Assembly: GCA_029880025.1 (NCBI GenBank)
Contig: JAOUPE010000010.1
Location: 1 to 20,343, forward strand
Direction: 5' to 3'
DNA: 20,343 nucleotides
Source of the DNA: Caldifarciminota bacterium
GTDB lineage: Bacteria; Hydrothermota; Tepidihabitantia; Tepidihabitantales; JAOUPE01
The position numbers and the translations under genes were made by a program. Position 1 is the stretch's first letter. Every line of letters starts with the position of its first letter. Below are positions 7,816-15,464 of the stretch, piece after piece. The notes under the pieces were generated by a model. It was given only the letters and a program-made list of their open reading frames with translations. It did not search any database and was not told where the DNA came from.

Positions 7816-8394
7816 TTATTTCCCTTTTTCCTTAATTTTTTCTTCGAGCTCCCTTTTCAACCGATTGAGTTCTCGACGCAATTCCTTAATTTCTTCTTTC
7901 AGACGTGCCATTTCTTCTTTATACTTGGCAGACCCTTTTTCCCAAAAAGGTTCTAATTCTTTAAAAAATTTTTTTAGGTTCTTCCAAGCCTTCTTGGGCT
8001 TTTTGACCTGGAATTCATAGAATTCGGGTTCTTCGCGTTCGCCTAAAGCCAATGAGATTTTCTTTATTTTACCTTTGCGCTGTAACTCGATTTCGACTTT
8101 TTGATTGGGATGACTACGTACAAGTTTAACCAAATCTTTCTGGTTATCGATATCCTTGCCAGCTATTTTGAGAATAATATCACCGATTTCAACTCCACTC
8201 TTTTCGGCGGGTGAATTTTTAACGACATCGGTCACAATAACACCGTCGTCAACGTTCAAGGCGATTCGCACCGGCTTCGACAAATTTTTGCTATAGACGC
8301 CAAGCCAACCTTGTTTTTCAATCTCTTCCTCTTGAGCTAAGGATAAAACTGGAATCAGCAAGACCGATAAAAGTAAAAGCAATAACTTCTTCAT
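7816..8394 (-). CDS. Exported PDZ-domain protein with C-terminal coiled coil
   Basis: This 192-residue protein has a signal peptide (MKKLLLLLLSVLLIPVLSLAQ), a single PDZ domain at about 30-119 (LGVYSKNL, GVIVTDVVKNSPAEKSGVEIGDIILKIAG, then a strand-rich end) and a highly charged Lys/Glu helix at about 155-190 that should form a coiled coil. PDZ domains of this HtrA-like type bind protein C-termini, but no protease domain is attached, so it is more likely an adaptor or scaffold. The ATG at 8394 is chosen over an in-frame ATG at 8412, because AAGGAGG (8406-8400) lies five bases upstream of it, inside the longer reading. It is divergent from the subtilisin-like protease gene, with 170 bp between the two starts. 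A functional link between a PDZ adaptor and that protease is attractive but is inference. Confidence 0.85.
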   Translation of the reverse strand: MKKLLLLLLSVLLIPVLSLAQEEEIEKQGWLGVYSKNLSKPVRIALNVDDGVIVTDVVKNSPAEKSGVEIGDIILKIAGKDIDNQKDLVKLVRSHPNQKVEIELQRKGKIKKISLALGEREEPEFYEFQVKKPKKAWKNLKKFFKELEPFWEKGSAKYKEEMARLKEEIKELRRELNRLKRELEEKIKEKGK

Positions 8395-8449
8395 TTTTTC
8401 CTCCTTTCTCAAAACATTAAAGTCATTTCATCTTTTTCCTTTCCATATA

Positions 8450-8480
8450 ACTATATTGTTATAATTTGACGGTTAGTCAA
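8450..8480 (-). promoter_or_regulatory. Probable promoter of the PDZ gene
   Basis: On the minus strand TTGACT (8480-8475) is followed by two possible -10 boxes, CAATAT at 16 bp or TATAGT (8455-8450) at 19 bp. The -35 box is clear; the -10 assignment is not. Confidence 0.45.
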
Positions 8481-8495
8481 GCAACTTTTCATATA

Positions 8496-8524
8496 TTGAC
8501 AGTTAAATAAAATCTTAAGATAAT
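8496..8524 (+). promoter_or_regulatory. Promoter of the subtilisin-like protease gene
   Basis: TTGACA (8496-8501) and GATAAT (8519-8524) are 17 bp apart. A 10-bp perfect palindrome ATCTTAAGAT (8512-8521) overlaps the -10 box and might be an operator half-site, though at this length chance is possible. Confidence 0.7.
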
Positions 8525-8564
8525 TAATGATAGTTAATATTAAACTTTTAAAAGGAGATAAACA

Positions 8565-11243
8565 ATGAAACAAAAAATCATCTCGATTATTATCCTTTTA
8601 TCAATTGGACTTTTTGCTCAAGAAACTGATTATGTATTAGGTGAAATGCTGGTTCAATTTCAAAATGAATTAAGAGGTTCAATAAACATCATCGAACAAG
8701 ACGGAATCGCCCTTACTGGCATTCCCGCAATCGATGCCCTGAATCGTCATTGGCAGGTTTCGAAAATGAAGAAAGTGATTTTAGACCCGAACCCAGATGA
8801 AATAGCCAAGCGAATGGGATTGGATATGCTCTATCATCTCACTTTCCCAAAAGAGACGAATATTGAACAAATCCTGGCGGCTTATAAAAACTCTCCATAT
8901 GTTCGATACACCTGTCCAAATGCAATTTATCGTATTCAGCGGATTCCCAATGACCCAAGATATCCTGAGCAATGGCATCTTCCCAATATTGGCTGTCCCG
9001 ATGCCTGGGAAGTTTCGACCGGTGACAGTTCAGTCGTTACCGCAATTGTTGATATGGGAGTAGACTATACTCATGAAGACATTCAAGATAATCTATGGAT
9101 TAACCACGCCGAAGATATTAATCACAATGGAAGATTTGACCCGTCACCACCACCCACCGGTGACCTTAATAATATTGATGAGGATAGCAACGGCTATTAT
9201 GACGATGTGATTGGTTATGATTTTGTCTATGGTGACCCTGACCCGACCCCGACCACACCGGGCGATGACCATGGTCAGCACTGTTTCGGCATCGCTTCGG
9301 CAGTAACCAATAACAATACCGGTGTTGCCAGTGTTGGTTGGAATGTGAGAGGAATGGCACTAAAATGCGGCGAAGGTTCTGGGATTTATTTATATTCGGC
9401 GATTGCGGCAATCTATTATGCGGCAGATAAAGGCGCCTGGGTAATCAGTATGAGTTATGGCGGTTATCGTCAACAATTTGAACCAGAGAGTATTGCTCTT
9501 GCCTATGCCTGGGAACGCGGTTTGGTCGAATGTGCCGGGGCAGGCAATGACAACCGCCAAAGTATTTTCTATCCAGCCGCATATTCCTGGGTGATTGCGG
9601 TTGCTGCCAGCAATCCGAGCAACCTTAAAGCAGATTTTTCTAATTACGGAACTTGGATTGATGTGTGCGCACCAGGCACTAATATCCTATCCACCACCAC
9701 CCAGAATGGCTATGTGCGCTATGATGGCACATCAATGGCTTGTCCGGTCGTGGCTGGGGTAGCTGCACTTGTCAAATCAGCCTTTCCAACCATGACCAAT
9801 GCCGAATGCACCACCCGAATCTTCGAATCTTGTGATTCAATGTCTGACCCATTGTATCGGTCCGGACTTTTAGGCTATGGTCGAGTCAATGTGGCAAAAG
9901 CAATCCTTCAAGTCATACGTTGTAATCTCAATATCACAAGCTATCGAATCAATGACCAATCAGGAAATAATAATGGAATTCCTGACCCGGGTGAGACCGT
10001 GGCTTTAATAATTACCTTAGCCAACGAACCAGGTTGGCAAGATGCCAATGATGTTACCGCAGTCTTGACTAATGATGACCCGGAAATCGAGGTCACAAAA
10101 GGCACTGCATCTTTCCCATCGATTCCAGCCGGTGGCAGTGGTAATTGTTCAGCCGACTCTTTTGTCTTTCGGGTAAGCGTTGGTTCGCCACCATATCGAA
10201 GCCGGTTCAATATTAATATTAATGCCACTCCCCAAACTTTACACCAATACGAACAAATTCGGCTTAAAATCGGTTCGCCTCGTGTCCTTTTGGTTGACGA
10301 CGATGAAGGCTCGAATTTAGAAAACTGGTATGGTGGGGCTTGTGATAGTTTAGGGGTGCTTTATAACCTTTGGACTAATTCGGTTAACGGCTCTCCAGTC
10401 TTAGATACTTTAAATAATTACCCGGTAGTAATCTGGTTCACCGGGCTTGACAGTACCCAAACTTTGTCCAGTACTGATATGGCTAATCTCAGTTCCTATC
10501 TGGACAATGGTGGAAATTTATTCTTGTGTGGTCAAAATCTGGGTCAGGATATCGGCACTCAACCGTTCTATGCTAATTATCTGCATGCCCGTTATCTTAA
10601 CAACCGAATTTCTACTGGTCCGATTCCTCGAGTCATTGGTATCAATGGCGACCCAATCGGAGAAAGCGATACCGATACTTTAGTCTTGATGGGCACTGGT
10701 GGTGCTGGTAATGCCCGTTCAATGGACGGTATTCAACCATTAAGTGTGGCTTTGGGCAGTCATCGTTATCCTAATAATCCGGATACTATCTATGCCGGAA
10801 TTCACTATTCCGGGGATTATAAAGTGGTCTATTTTAGTTTTCCCTTTGAAGCGGTCGATGCGAATCCAACCCGCTATACGCAAAAATGGGAGATACTGAG
10901 ACGAATCTTACTCTTCTTCGATGAACAATTACCTGGCTTCGAAGAACCCTATTTGGAATTCTCTAATCATTTTGCTATCCAGCCCAATCCATTTTCCAGC
11001 CACACCATAATAGGTTTTTCTCCTTTAGCCGCGGTTAAAAATCAAAAGACCGATTTTAAAATCTATGACCTTAGCGGTAAAATGGTCAGGCATTGGAGAT
11101 TAAGCCAACAAAAATCAACGGTTTTATGGGATGGGACTGATTCGAAAGGTAATTCAGTGCCCAATGGTATTTACTTTGGTCTGGTGCAAAATATTAGTCT
11201 ACCAGCCAGTACTTTTGTTACCAAATTAGTGAAGTTAAAATAA
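8565..11243 (+). CDS. Secreted subtilisin-like serine protease (S8 family) with sorting tail
   Basis: This 892-residue extracellular endopeptidase has a signal peptide (to about residue 19), then a propeptide-like region beginning YVLGEMLVQF. The S8 catalytic domain lies at about 145-450 and the triad is visible: Asp163 in VDMGVDYTHED, His236 in DDHGQH, Ser390 in GTSMACPVVAG, with oxyanion Asn328 in GAGNDN. An Asp/Asn-rich insertion (DEDSNGYYDD) between Asp and His may bind calcium. About 455-560 is beta-sandwich-like, and 573-770 begins VLLVDDDEG and resembles the GATase-like modules fused to secreted proteases. A linker with GFEEP precedes the sorting tail (IQPNPF near 803, FKIYDLSGKMV, WDGTDSKGNSVPNGIYF, ending VTKLVKLK). 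Start: AAGGAG at 8552-8557, seven bases upstream of the ATG. All catalytic residues are present, so it is likely active. Confidence 0.93.
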   Translation: MKQKIISIIILLSIGLFAQETDYVLGEMLVQFQNELRGSINIIEQDGIALTGIPAIDALNRHWQVSKMKKVILDPNPDEIAKRMGLDMLYHLTFPKETNIEQILAAYKNSPYVRYTCPNAIYRIQRIPNDPRYPEQWHLPNIGCPDAWEVSTGDSSVVTAIVDMGVDYTHEDIQDNLWINHAEDINHNGRFDPSPPPTGDLNNIDEDSNGYYDDVIGYDFVYGDPDPTPTTPGDDHGQHCFGIASAVTNNNTGVASVGWNVRGMALKCGEGSGIYLYSAIAAIYYAADKGAWVISMSYGGYRQQFEPESIALAYAWERGLVECAGAGNDNRQSIFYPAAYSWVIAVAASNPSNLKADFSNYGTWIDVCAPGTNILSTTTQNGYVRYDGTSMACPVVAGVAALVKSAFPTMTNAECTTRIFESCDSMSDPLYRSGLLGYGRVNVAKAILQVIRCNLNITSYRINDQSGNNNGIPDPGETVALIITLANEPGWQDANDVTAVLTNDDPEIEVTKGTASFPSIPAGGSGNCSADSFVFRVSVGSPPYRSRFNININATPQTLHQYEQIRLKIGSPRVLLVDDDEGSNLENWYGGACDSLGVLYNLWTNSVNGSPVLDTLNNYPVVIWFTGLDSTQTLSSTDMANLSSYLDNGGNLFLCGQNLGQDIGTQPFYANYLHARYLNNRISTGPIPRVIGINGDPIGESDTDTLVLMGTGGAGNARSMDGIQPLSVALGSHRYPNNPDTIYAGIHYSGDYKVVYFSFPFEAVDANPTRYTQKWEILRRILLFFDEQLPGFEEPYLEFSNHFAIQPNPFSSHTIIGFSPLAAVKNQKTDFKIYDLSGKMVRHWRLSQQKSTVLWDGTDSKGNSVPNGIYFGLVQNISLPASTFVTKLVKLK

Positions 11244-11268
11244 TATTGTTATTTGCATCAATTCGTTA

Positions 11269-11297
11269 TTGACTAAGCTTTAGATAAAGCTTAAAAT
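11269..11297 (+). promoter_or_regulatory. Promoter of the YVTN gene with palindromic operator in its spacer
   Basis: TTGACT (11269-11274) and TAAAAT (11292-11297) are 17 bp apart. Almost the whole spacer is a perfect inverted repeat, AAGCTTTAGATAAAGCTT (11275-11292), with 8-bp arms around a 2-bp centre. This is the classical place for a dimeric repressor or MerR-type activator to bind. Confidence 0.7.
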
Positions 11298-11350
11298 CAA
11301 TTGATGTTGCATCATATAGGGAGAAATATAAATTTAACCGAGGAGGCAGA

Positions 11351-12697
11351 ATGAAATCATTATTTGTGCTATTTATCATCGGATTAATCATCACAATCCA
11401 AGCCCAGTATGTGGACACAACTCTGGTTGTGGGCAGCGGTCCAGCCGCTCTAATCAACAATACTCGGGAGAATAAAGTTTATTGTGCCAACAGCGAAGCT
11501 GACAGTCTAACCGTAATCGATGGTGTAAACAATACCATCCTATCCCATATTGCAGTTGGTGATGGTCCCTGGGCATTAGCCTATAATGAAGTTAGTAATA
11601 AAATCTATTGTGCCAACCGACAAGCAAATACGGTAACGGTTCTTGATGCTGTTGCCGATACCATCCTGGAGAATATTACGGTTGGTAATTCACCTCAATT
11701 CCTAATCTGGCAACCAGTTGCCAACAAGGTTTATTGCGTCAATTCCGGCAGTGACAATGTCACGGTAATCGATGGCACCAATGAACGGATAATTGCCACC
11801 ATTGCGGTTGGTCAGAATCCAATCGCAGCGGCTCTGAATTCTACCAGTGGCAAGCTTTACGTTGCCAACGGCGCCGGCAATTCGATAACCGTAATCGATG
11901 TCGAAAACCATTCGGTTATCACTACGATTGATTTAGGAACACCACCTCAGGCAATTGCCTGGCACTCAACCAACAACCAACTGTATGTTGCAGCAATTGA
12001 AGCAGAAAGTGTCTATGCCCTCGATGGGGTATCAAATGCTATCAATGCTCGGATTGCAGTCGGCAGTCAACCTAACGCCCTGACGTCAAATCCGACCAAC
12101 AATCTAATCTACTGCGCCAATTTCGGTGACGGCACGGCTACCGTTATAAGTGGTGGAACCAACACGGTTGTTGCTGTGGTATCGGTTCAAGCCAATCCCT
12201 ATTCTTTGATTTACAATCCGAATACCAACAAGGTTCATTGCGCCAATGCCGGCGCCAACAGTGTAAGTGTGATTCGCTGTGACCACAATGTTGTAGAAAT
12301 AACCCTTAATGTTGGAGAAATTCCTTATGCCTTAGAAATAAATCTTGCTCAGAATACGGTCTATGTGGCAAATTATGGGGATGGAACAGTAACTGTGATA
12401 CAGGATGTTATCGGAATCGAAGAGTCGGCGCAAATTAGTAAAATTACAACACAAAATTTCTCGATAATACCAAATCCGGCAAACGGACCTTTTCGGATAA
12501 AATACGAAGCTAGGAATCCTGACCCAATCTCATTACAACTATTCAATACCTGTGGTCAATTAATGAAATCCTACCAAATCATCTCTGACCAGACCGATGA
12601 ATTTTTGATTAACCCTGCTCCGCTCGGTTCAGGAATCTATATAATTCGGCTGAAAAGCGGCAGTCAGGTTATCACCCGGAAATTAATTCTAAATTAG
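11351..12697 (+). CDS. Secreted YVTN-type beta-propeller protein with sorting tail
   Basis: This 448-residue exported protein has a signal peptide ending near QAQ (residue 19), then a propeller made of eight 42-residue repeats of the YVTN family, running from residue 41 (41-82, 83-124, 125-166, 167-208, 209-250, 251-292, 293-334, and a partial one from 335 that the N-terminal strand could complete). The core of each is NK-[VI]-Y-[CV]-AN...TVID...I.VG..P.A. Five of the repeats carry Cys where YVTN repeats usually have Val. A linker GIEES near 357 leads into the tail (IIPNPANGPFRI, LQLFNTCGQLMKSY, GSGIYIIRL, ending ITRKLILN). AGGAGG at 11341-11346 lies four bases before the ATG. No enzymatic residues are apparent; a binding or structural surface role is inferred. 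Confidence 0.88.
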   Translation: MKSLFVLFIIGLIITIQAQYVDTTLVVGSGPAALINNTRENKVYCANSEADSLTVIDGVNNTILSHIAVGDGPWALAYNEVSNKIYCANRQANTVTVLDAVADTILENITVGNSPQFLIWQPVANKVYCVNSGSDNVTVIDGTNERIIATIAVGQNPIAAALNSTSGKLYVANGAGNSITVIDVENHSVITTIDLGTPPQAIAWHSTNNQLYVAAIEAESVYALDGVSNAINARIAVGSQPNALTSNPTNNLIYCANFGDGTATVISGGTNTVVAVVSVQANPYSLIYNPNTNKVHCANAGANSVSVIRCDHNVVEITLNVGEIPYALEINLAQNTVYVANYGDGTVTVIQDVIGIEESAQISKITTQNFSIIPNPANGPFRIKYEARNPDPISLQLFNTCGQLMKSYQIISDQTDEFLINPAPLGSGIYIIRLKSGSQVITRKLILN

Positions 12698-12708
12698 CCA
12701 AAAAGAAA

Positions 12709-12740
12709 AAAGCCCCGCCTCGGCGGGGCTTTCTCTTTTA
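12709..12740. terminator. Bidirectional intrinsic terminator between convergent genes
   Basis: AAAGCCCCGCC-type arms around 12709-12719 and 12722-12732 form an 11-bp, GC-rich stem with a minimal loop. An A-rich tract on the left and TTTCTCTTTT on the right make it work in both directions. It separates the YVTN gene (ends 12697) from the minus-strand Ycf48-like gene (ends 12747). Confidence 0.92.
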
Positions 12741-12746
12741 AATCTT

Positions 12747-13991
12747 CTAATCTAAAACCACCAATTTGATGGACTGGGCTGAGCTAGCATTCATTGCCAG
12801 CTCGATAAAGTAAATTCCTGAATCGACCCGCTGATTCTGTTCATTTTTCCCATCCCAGCTCACCTTTCCATTCTTATTCAAAGTTAGACGACGCACCAAT
12901 TCACCTTTAGCATCGTAAACCTTTAGTATGGTCTGCCCTTTTACCGGATGGTTATATTTTATTGTTGTATTGGTCCGGAACGGATTAGGTGAACAGCTAA
13001 AGCTATTTTCGCTCAACGCTCGATTCAAATTATTCTCTTTAATCCCAATTCCACCGTCTATGGTTTTAAAGATTATCCCTTCACTGCCGCAAATCCAACC
13101 AATCAAGTCGTCCTGGGGAAACTCGATACAGTGAAGGTCGTAAACTTCACCAAGCTCGGTTATCTGCCAGGTTCTCCCTCCATCGGTCGTCTTAGCAACG
13201 AGACCATCGGTGCCGCAAACGAAACCAGTATTTACACCAGTCGGGAAGATTACGGAATGGAAATTAGTAATGGTTGGCCCTGGAATTTGGAGTCTTGTCC
13301 ATTCTCCTCCGGCGTTAGTCGTTTTCAAAAGGATTCTACCTTCACCAACTACCCAACCGGTAGTATCATCATGAAAATAGACACCAAGCAATTGCTCCTC
13401 CAAACCAGTCGAGCGTGGCTCCCAGGTTTGCCCACCATCAAAGGTGTAGAAAACATTACCTTCTGCTCCGACCACATAGCCAACCATGGTATTTACGAAA
13501 TAGACATCATTAAGCCTAACCGGAATTGGCGCCGGAAAATCTTCCCAACCTAACCCACCATCCCTGGTCACTTTTATCGTTCCATCATCGCCCACTGCAT
13601 ATCCAACATCAATGTTATTTGGAAAGTGTAGACCGTAAAGAGATACTGGGGAACCGGTATTGACAATCTCCCAGACTTCACCGCCATCCGTAGTTTTTTG
13701 CACATTGCCCAAATCGCAGGCGATGTAACCGATTGATTCGTTCACCGGAAAATTAATATCATGGAAGTTATCCGAAGGCAGAACCAGCATTATTTCCCAT
13801 CGCTCACCGCCATCAACGGTTCGCAACAGTAAAGACGAATCACCGCAGGCAAAACCAACGCTTGTATTGTTCGGCGGAAAATCGATACTATTAAGGTGAT
13901 TCGGTGCGGCAAATTGTCTTTCCCAACCGGCTTGGAGGTTAGCAAAAATTAAAAATAGTGCCAAACCAGCCAGTATTATCTTAAATCGCAT
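12747..13991 (-). CDS. Secreted Ycf48/BNR-like propeller protein with sorting tail (paralogue 1)
   Basis: This 414-residue exported protein begins MRFKIILAGLALFLIFANLQA, a signal peptide. Seven repeats follow the pattern VG..CG..G....T.DGG..W (for example VGFACGDSSLLLRTVDGGER and IGWICGSEGIIFKTIDGG), which indicates a seven-bladed propeller of the Ycf48/BNR-like type. A linker GIKEN precedes the tail (CSPNPF, LKVYDAKGELVRRL, WDGKNEQNQRVDSGIYF, ending IKLVVLD). The frame is open to an ATG at 14051, but AAGGAGG (14005-13999) lies seven bases before the ATG at 13991 and that start gives a clean signal peptide, so 13991 is chosen. The neighbour at 14125-15372 is a diverged tandem copy. Ycf48 itself assists photosystem II assembly, but that role should not be carried over here. 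Confidence 0.85.
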   Translation of the reverse strand: MRFKIILAGLALFLIFANLQAGWERQFAAPNHLNSIDFPPNNTSVGFACGDSSLLLRTVDGGERWEIMLVLPSDNFHDINFPVNESIGYIACDLGNVQKTTDGGEVWEIVNTGSPVSLYGLHFPNNIDVGYAVGDDGTIKVTRDGGLGWEDFPAPIPVRLNDVYFVNTMVGYVVGAEGNVFYTFDGGQTWEPRSTGLEEQLLGVYFHDDTTGWVVGEGRILLKTTNAGGEWTRLQIPGPTITNFHSVIFPTGVNTGFVCGTDGLVAKTTDGGRTWQITELGEVYDLHCIEFPQDDLIGWICGSEGIIFKTIDGGIGIKENNLNRALSENSFSCSPNPFRTNTTIKYNHPVKGQTILKVYDAKGELVRRLTLNKNGKVSWDGKNEQNQRVDSGIYFIELAMNASSAQSIKLVVLD

Positions 13992-14022
13992 TATTGAACC
14001 TCCTTTCTTAATTTTTGTTTTC

Positions 14023-14051
14023 ATCTTACATCTTTTCTTAATGGGTGTCAA
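14023..14051 (-). promoter_or_regulatory. Promoter of Ycf48-like paralogue 1
   Basis: On the minus strand TTGACA (14051-14046) and TAAGAT (14028-14023) are 17 bp apart. It lies just downstream of the terminator of paralogue 2, so the two paralogues are probably separate transcription units. Confidence 0.7.
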
Positions 14052-14073
14052 TAGTCATTTTAAACTAAACTGG

Positions 14074-14109
14074 AAAAATAGAGCCCAGCACTATTTTAAG
14101 TACTGGGCT
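14074..14109 (-). terminator. Intrinsic terminator of Ycf48-like paralogue 2
   Basis: AGCCCAG (14082-14088) pairs with CTGGGCT (14103-14109), extended by ACT/AGT across one C-A mismatch. Reading the minus strand, five T (14078-14074) follow the stem. It is 16 bp beyond the stop of the 14125-15372 gene. Confidence 0.75.
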
Positions 14110-14124
14110 GATTTAGGAAAAGAA

Positions 14125-15372
14125 TTAATCCAATGCGACCAGTTTAATCCGCTCGGACAAACCAGCATCGGTTTTGTATTCAAGCAGGTAAACGCCGGGT
14201 GCTACTTTATGATTCAAATCGTCTCTGCCATCCCAGTTCACCTTTCCACTCTTATTCAAGGTCAGAGTCCGAATCAGTTCACCTTTAGCATCATACAATT
14301 TTAGTGTCGCATTACCTTTTACTGGTTGAGCAAATTTAATAAACGTATTGGAGCGGAATGGATTTGGTGTGCAGTCCAAAAATTTCTTTGCTATCCCTGG
14401 TTTTAATTTCGACTCCTCAATTGCCGGAACTCCGCCGTCTGGGGTATATAGAATCGCCTCTTCAGAACCGCATATCCAACCGGTCAGGTAACCAGACGGA
14501 AAATCCATACCATAATAGTTATGGATTGGAGTAATAACGTATGCTTCCCAAGAACTGCCACCATTGGTGGTGCGGCAAAACCAGCCACCACTACCGCAAA
14601 TATAGCCGTTGGTTGGGGTCGGAAAGATTACCGACTGGAAACTGACATTGCCTGGTACCCCTGGAATATTAACTTCGGTCCAGGTCCAGCCACTATCAAT
14701 TGATTGCAAAACAGTTGCGCCAGTGCCGACTACCCAGCCGTTCACTTTATCGGTGAAATGGATATCCAAAAGCCGTTGATTGACATTGGTAGTACATCCT
14801 AACCAAGTTAGGCCAGCATTAGGAGTTCGATAACAAACGCCTTGGTCGCCAACTATCCAACCATATAAATTGTCGTCGAGAAAATGCAAACCAAGCAGAT
14901 TAATTGGTTCAGGAATCGGAATGGCCGCCCAGTTAAGACCGTCAAAGGTAAACCAGACCTGACCACCCAAACCAGTTGCCCAACCAACATTGGGGTCAAC
15001 CGGAAAATGGATTGCAGTAAAACTAACGTTTTGTCCAACCCGTTGTATTATCCAATTAGAACCACCATCTACGGTCTTCAAAATAAAACCAGAATCACTA
15101 ACCGCAATATAGCCGTTCGATTCATCTGGAAAACTAATACCATTGTATTCCATTGCAAGTGGGGACTGAATCCTCGGCCAACCATCAGTACCACCATTGG
15201 TTGTTTTTAATATGAGTCCTCCCGAACCACAGGCATAACCAACATTAGTATTACCTGGTGGGAAATCGATGTCATAAAGCTGACCTGTTCCGCTGTGTTG
15301 AGGATCCCAGGCATTGAGATTAGCTGAAATTAAGAGCATTCCCAGTAAAATCAGGATTATATTAAAACGCAT
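14125..15372 (-). CDS. Secreted Ycf48/BNR-like propeller protein with sorting tail (paralogue 2)
   Basis: This 415-residue exported protein has the signal peptide MRFNIILILLGMLLISANLNA and seven G-W/Y-x-x-G...T.DGG..W repeats (for example VGYACGSGGLILKTTNGG and TGWICGSEEAILYTPDGG), so it should form a seven-bladed propeller. The linker AIEES leads to the tail (CTPNPFRSNTFIKF, LKLYDAKGELIRTL, WDGRDDLNHKVAPGVYL, ending IKLVALD). The signal peptides and tails of the two tandem paralogues are more alike than their propellers. AAGGAGG (15383-15377) sits four bases before the ATG. It has its own promoter and terminator. The function is unknown; a surface or extracellular binding role is inferred. 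Confidence 0.85.
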   Translation of the reverse strand: MRFNIILILLGMLLISANLNAWDPQHSGTGQLYDIDFPPGNTNVGYACGSGGLILKTTNGGTDGWPRIQSPLAMEYNGISFPDESNGYIAVSDSGFILKTVDGGSNWIIQRVGQNVSFTAIHFPVDPNVGWATGLGGQVWFTFDGLNWAAIPIPEPINLLGLHFLDDNLYGWIVGDQGVCYRTPNAGLTWLGCTTNVNQRLLDIHFTDKVNGWVVGTGATVLQSIDSGWTWTEVNIPGVPGNVSFQSVIFPTPTNGYICGSGGWFCRTTNGGSSWEAYVITPIHNYYGMDFPSGYLTGWICGSEEAILYTPDGGVPAIEESKLKPGIAKKFLDCTPNPFRSNTFIKFAQPVKGNATLKLYDAKGELIRTLTLNKSGKVNWDGRDDLNHKVAPGVYLLEYKTDAGLSERIKLVALD

Positions 15373-15406
15373 CTATCCTCCTTTTCTTTTCTAAACTCAC
15401 GATAGA

Positions 15407-15434
15407 ATTTTACATTTTTTATGGACGATGTCAA
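15407..15434 (-). promoter_or_regulatory. Promoter of Ycf48-like paralogue 2
   Basis: On the minus strand TTGACA (15434-15429) and TAAAAT (15412-15407) are 16 bp apart, upstream of the AAGGAGG ribosome binding site of the 15372 start. Confidence 0.72.
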
Positions 15435-15464
15435 CAAATATAATTCATTCAAAAAAATCAACTT

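Noticed and set aside
11471..12409. Regular 126-bp repeats as a CRISPR-like or satellite array
   Set aside because: The period comes from the 42-residue protein repeat; the DNA copies are diverged and in a continuous coding frame.
13992..14051. 20-residue N-terminal extension of Ycf48-like paralogue 1
   Set aside because: It would precede the signal peptide, covers the promoter and ribosome binding site, and is not matched in the paralogue.
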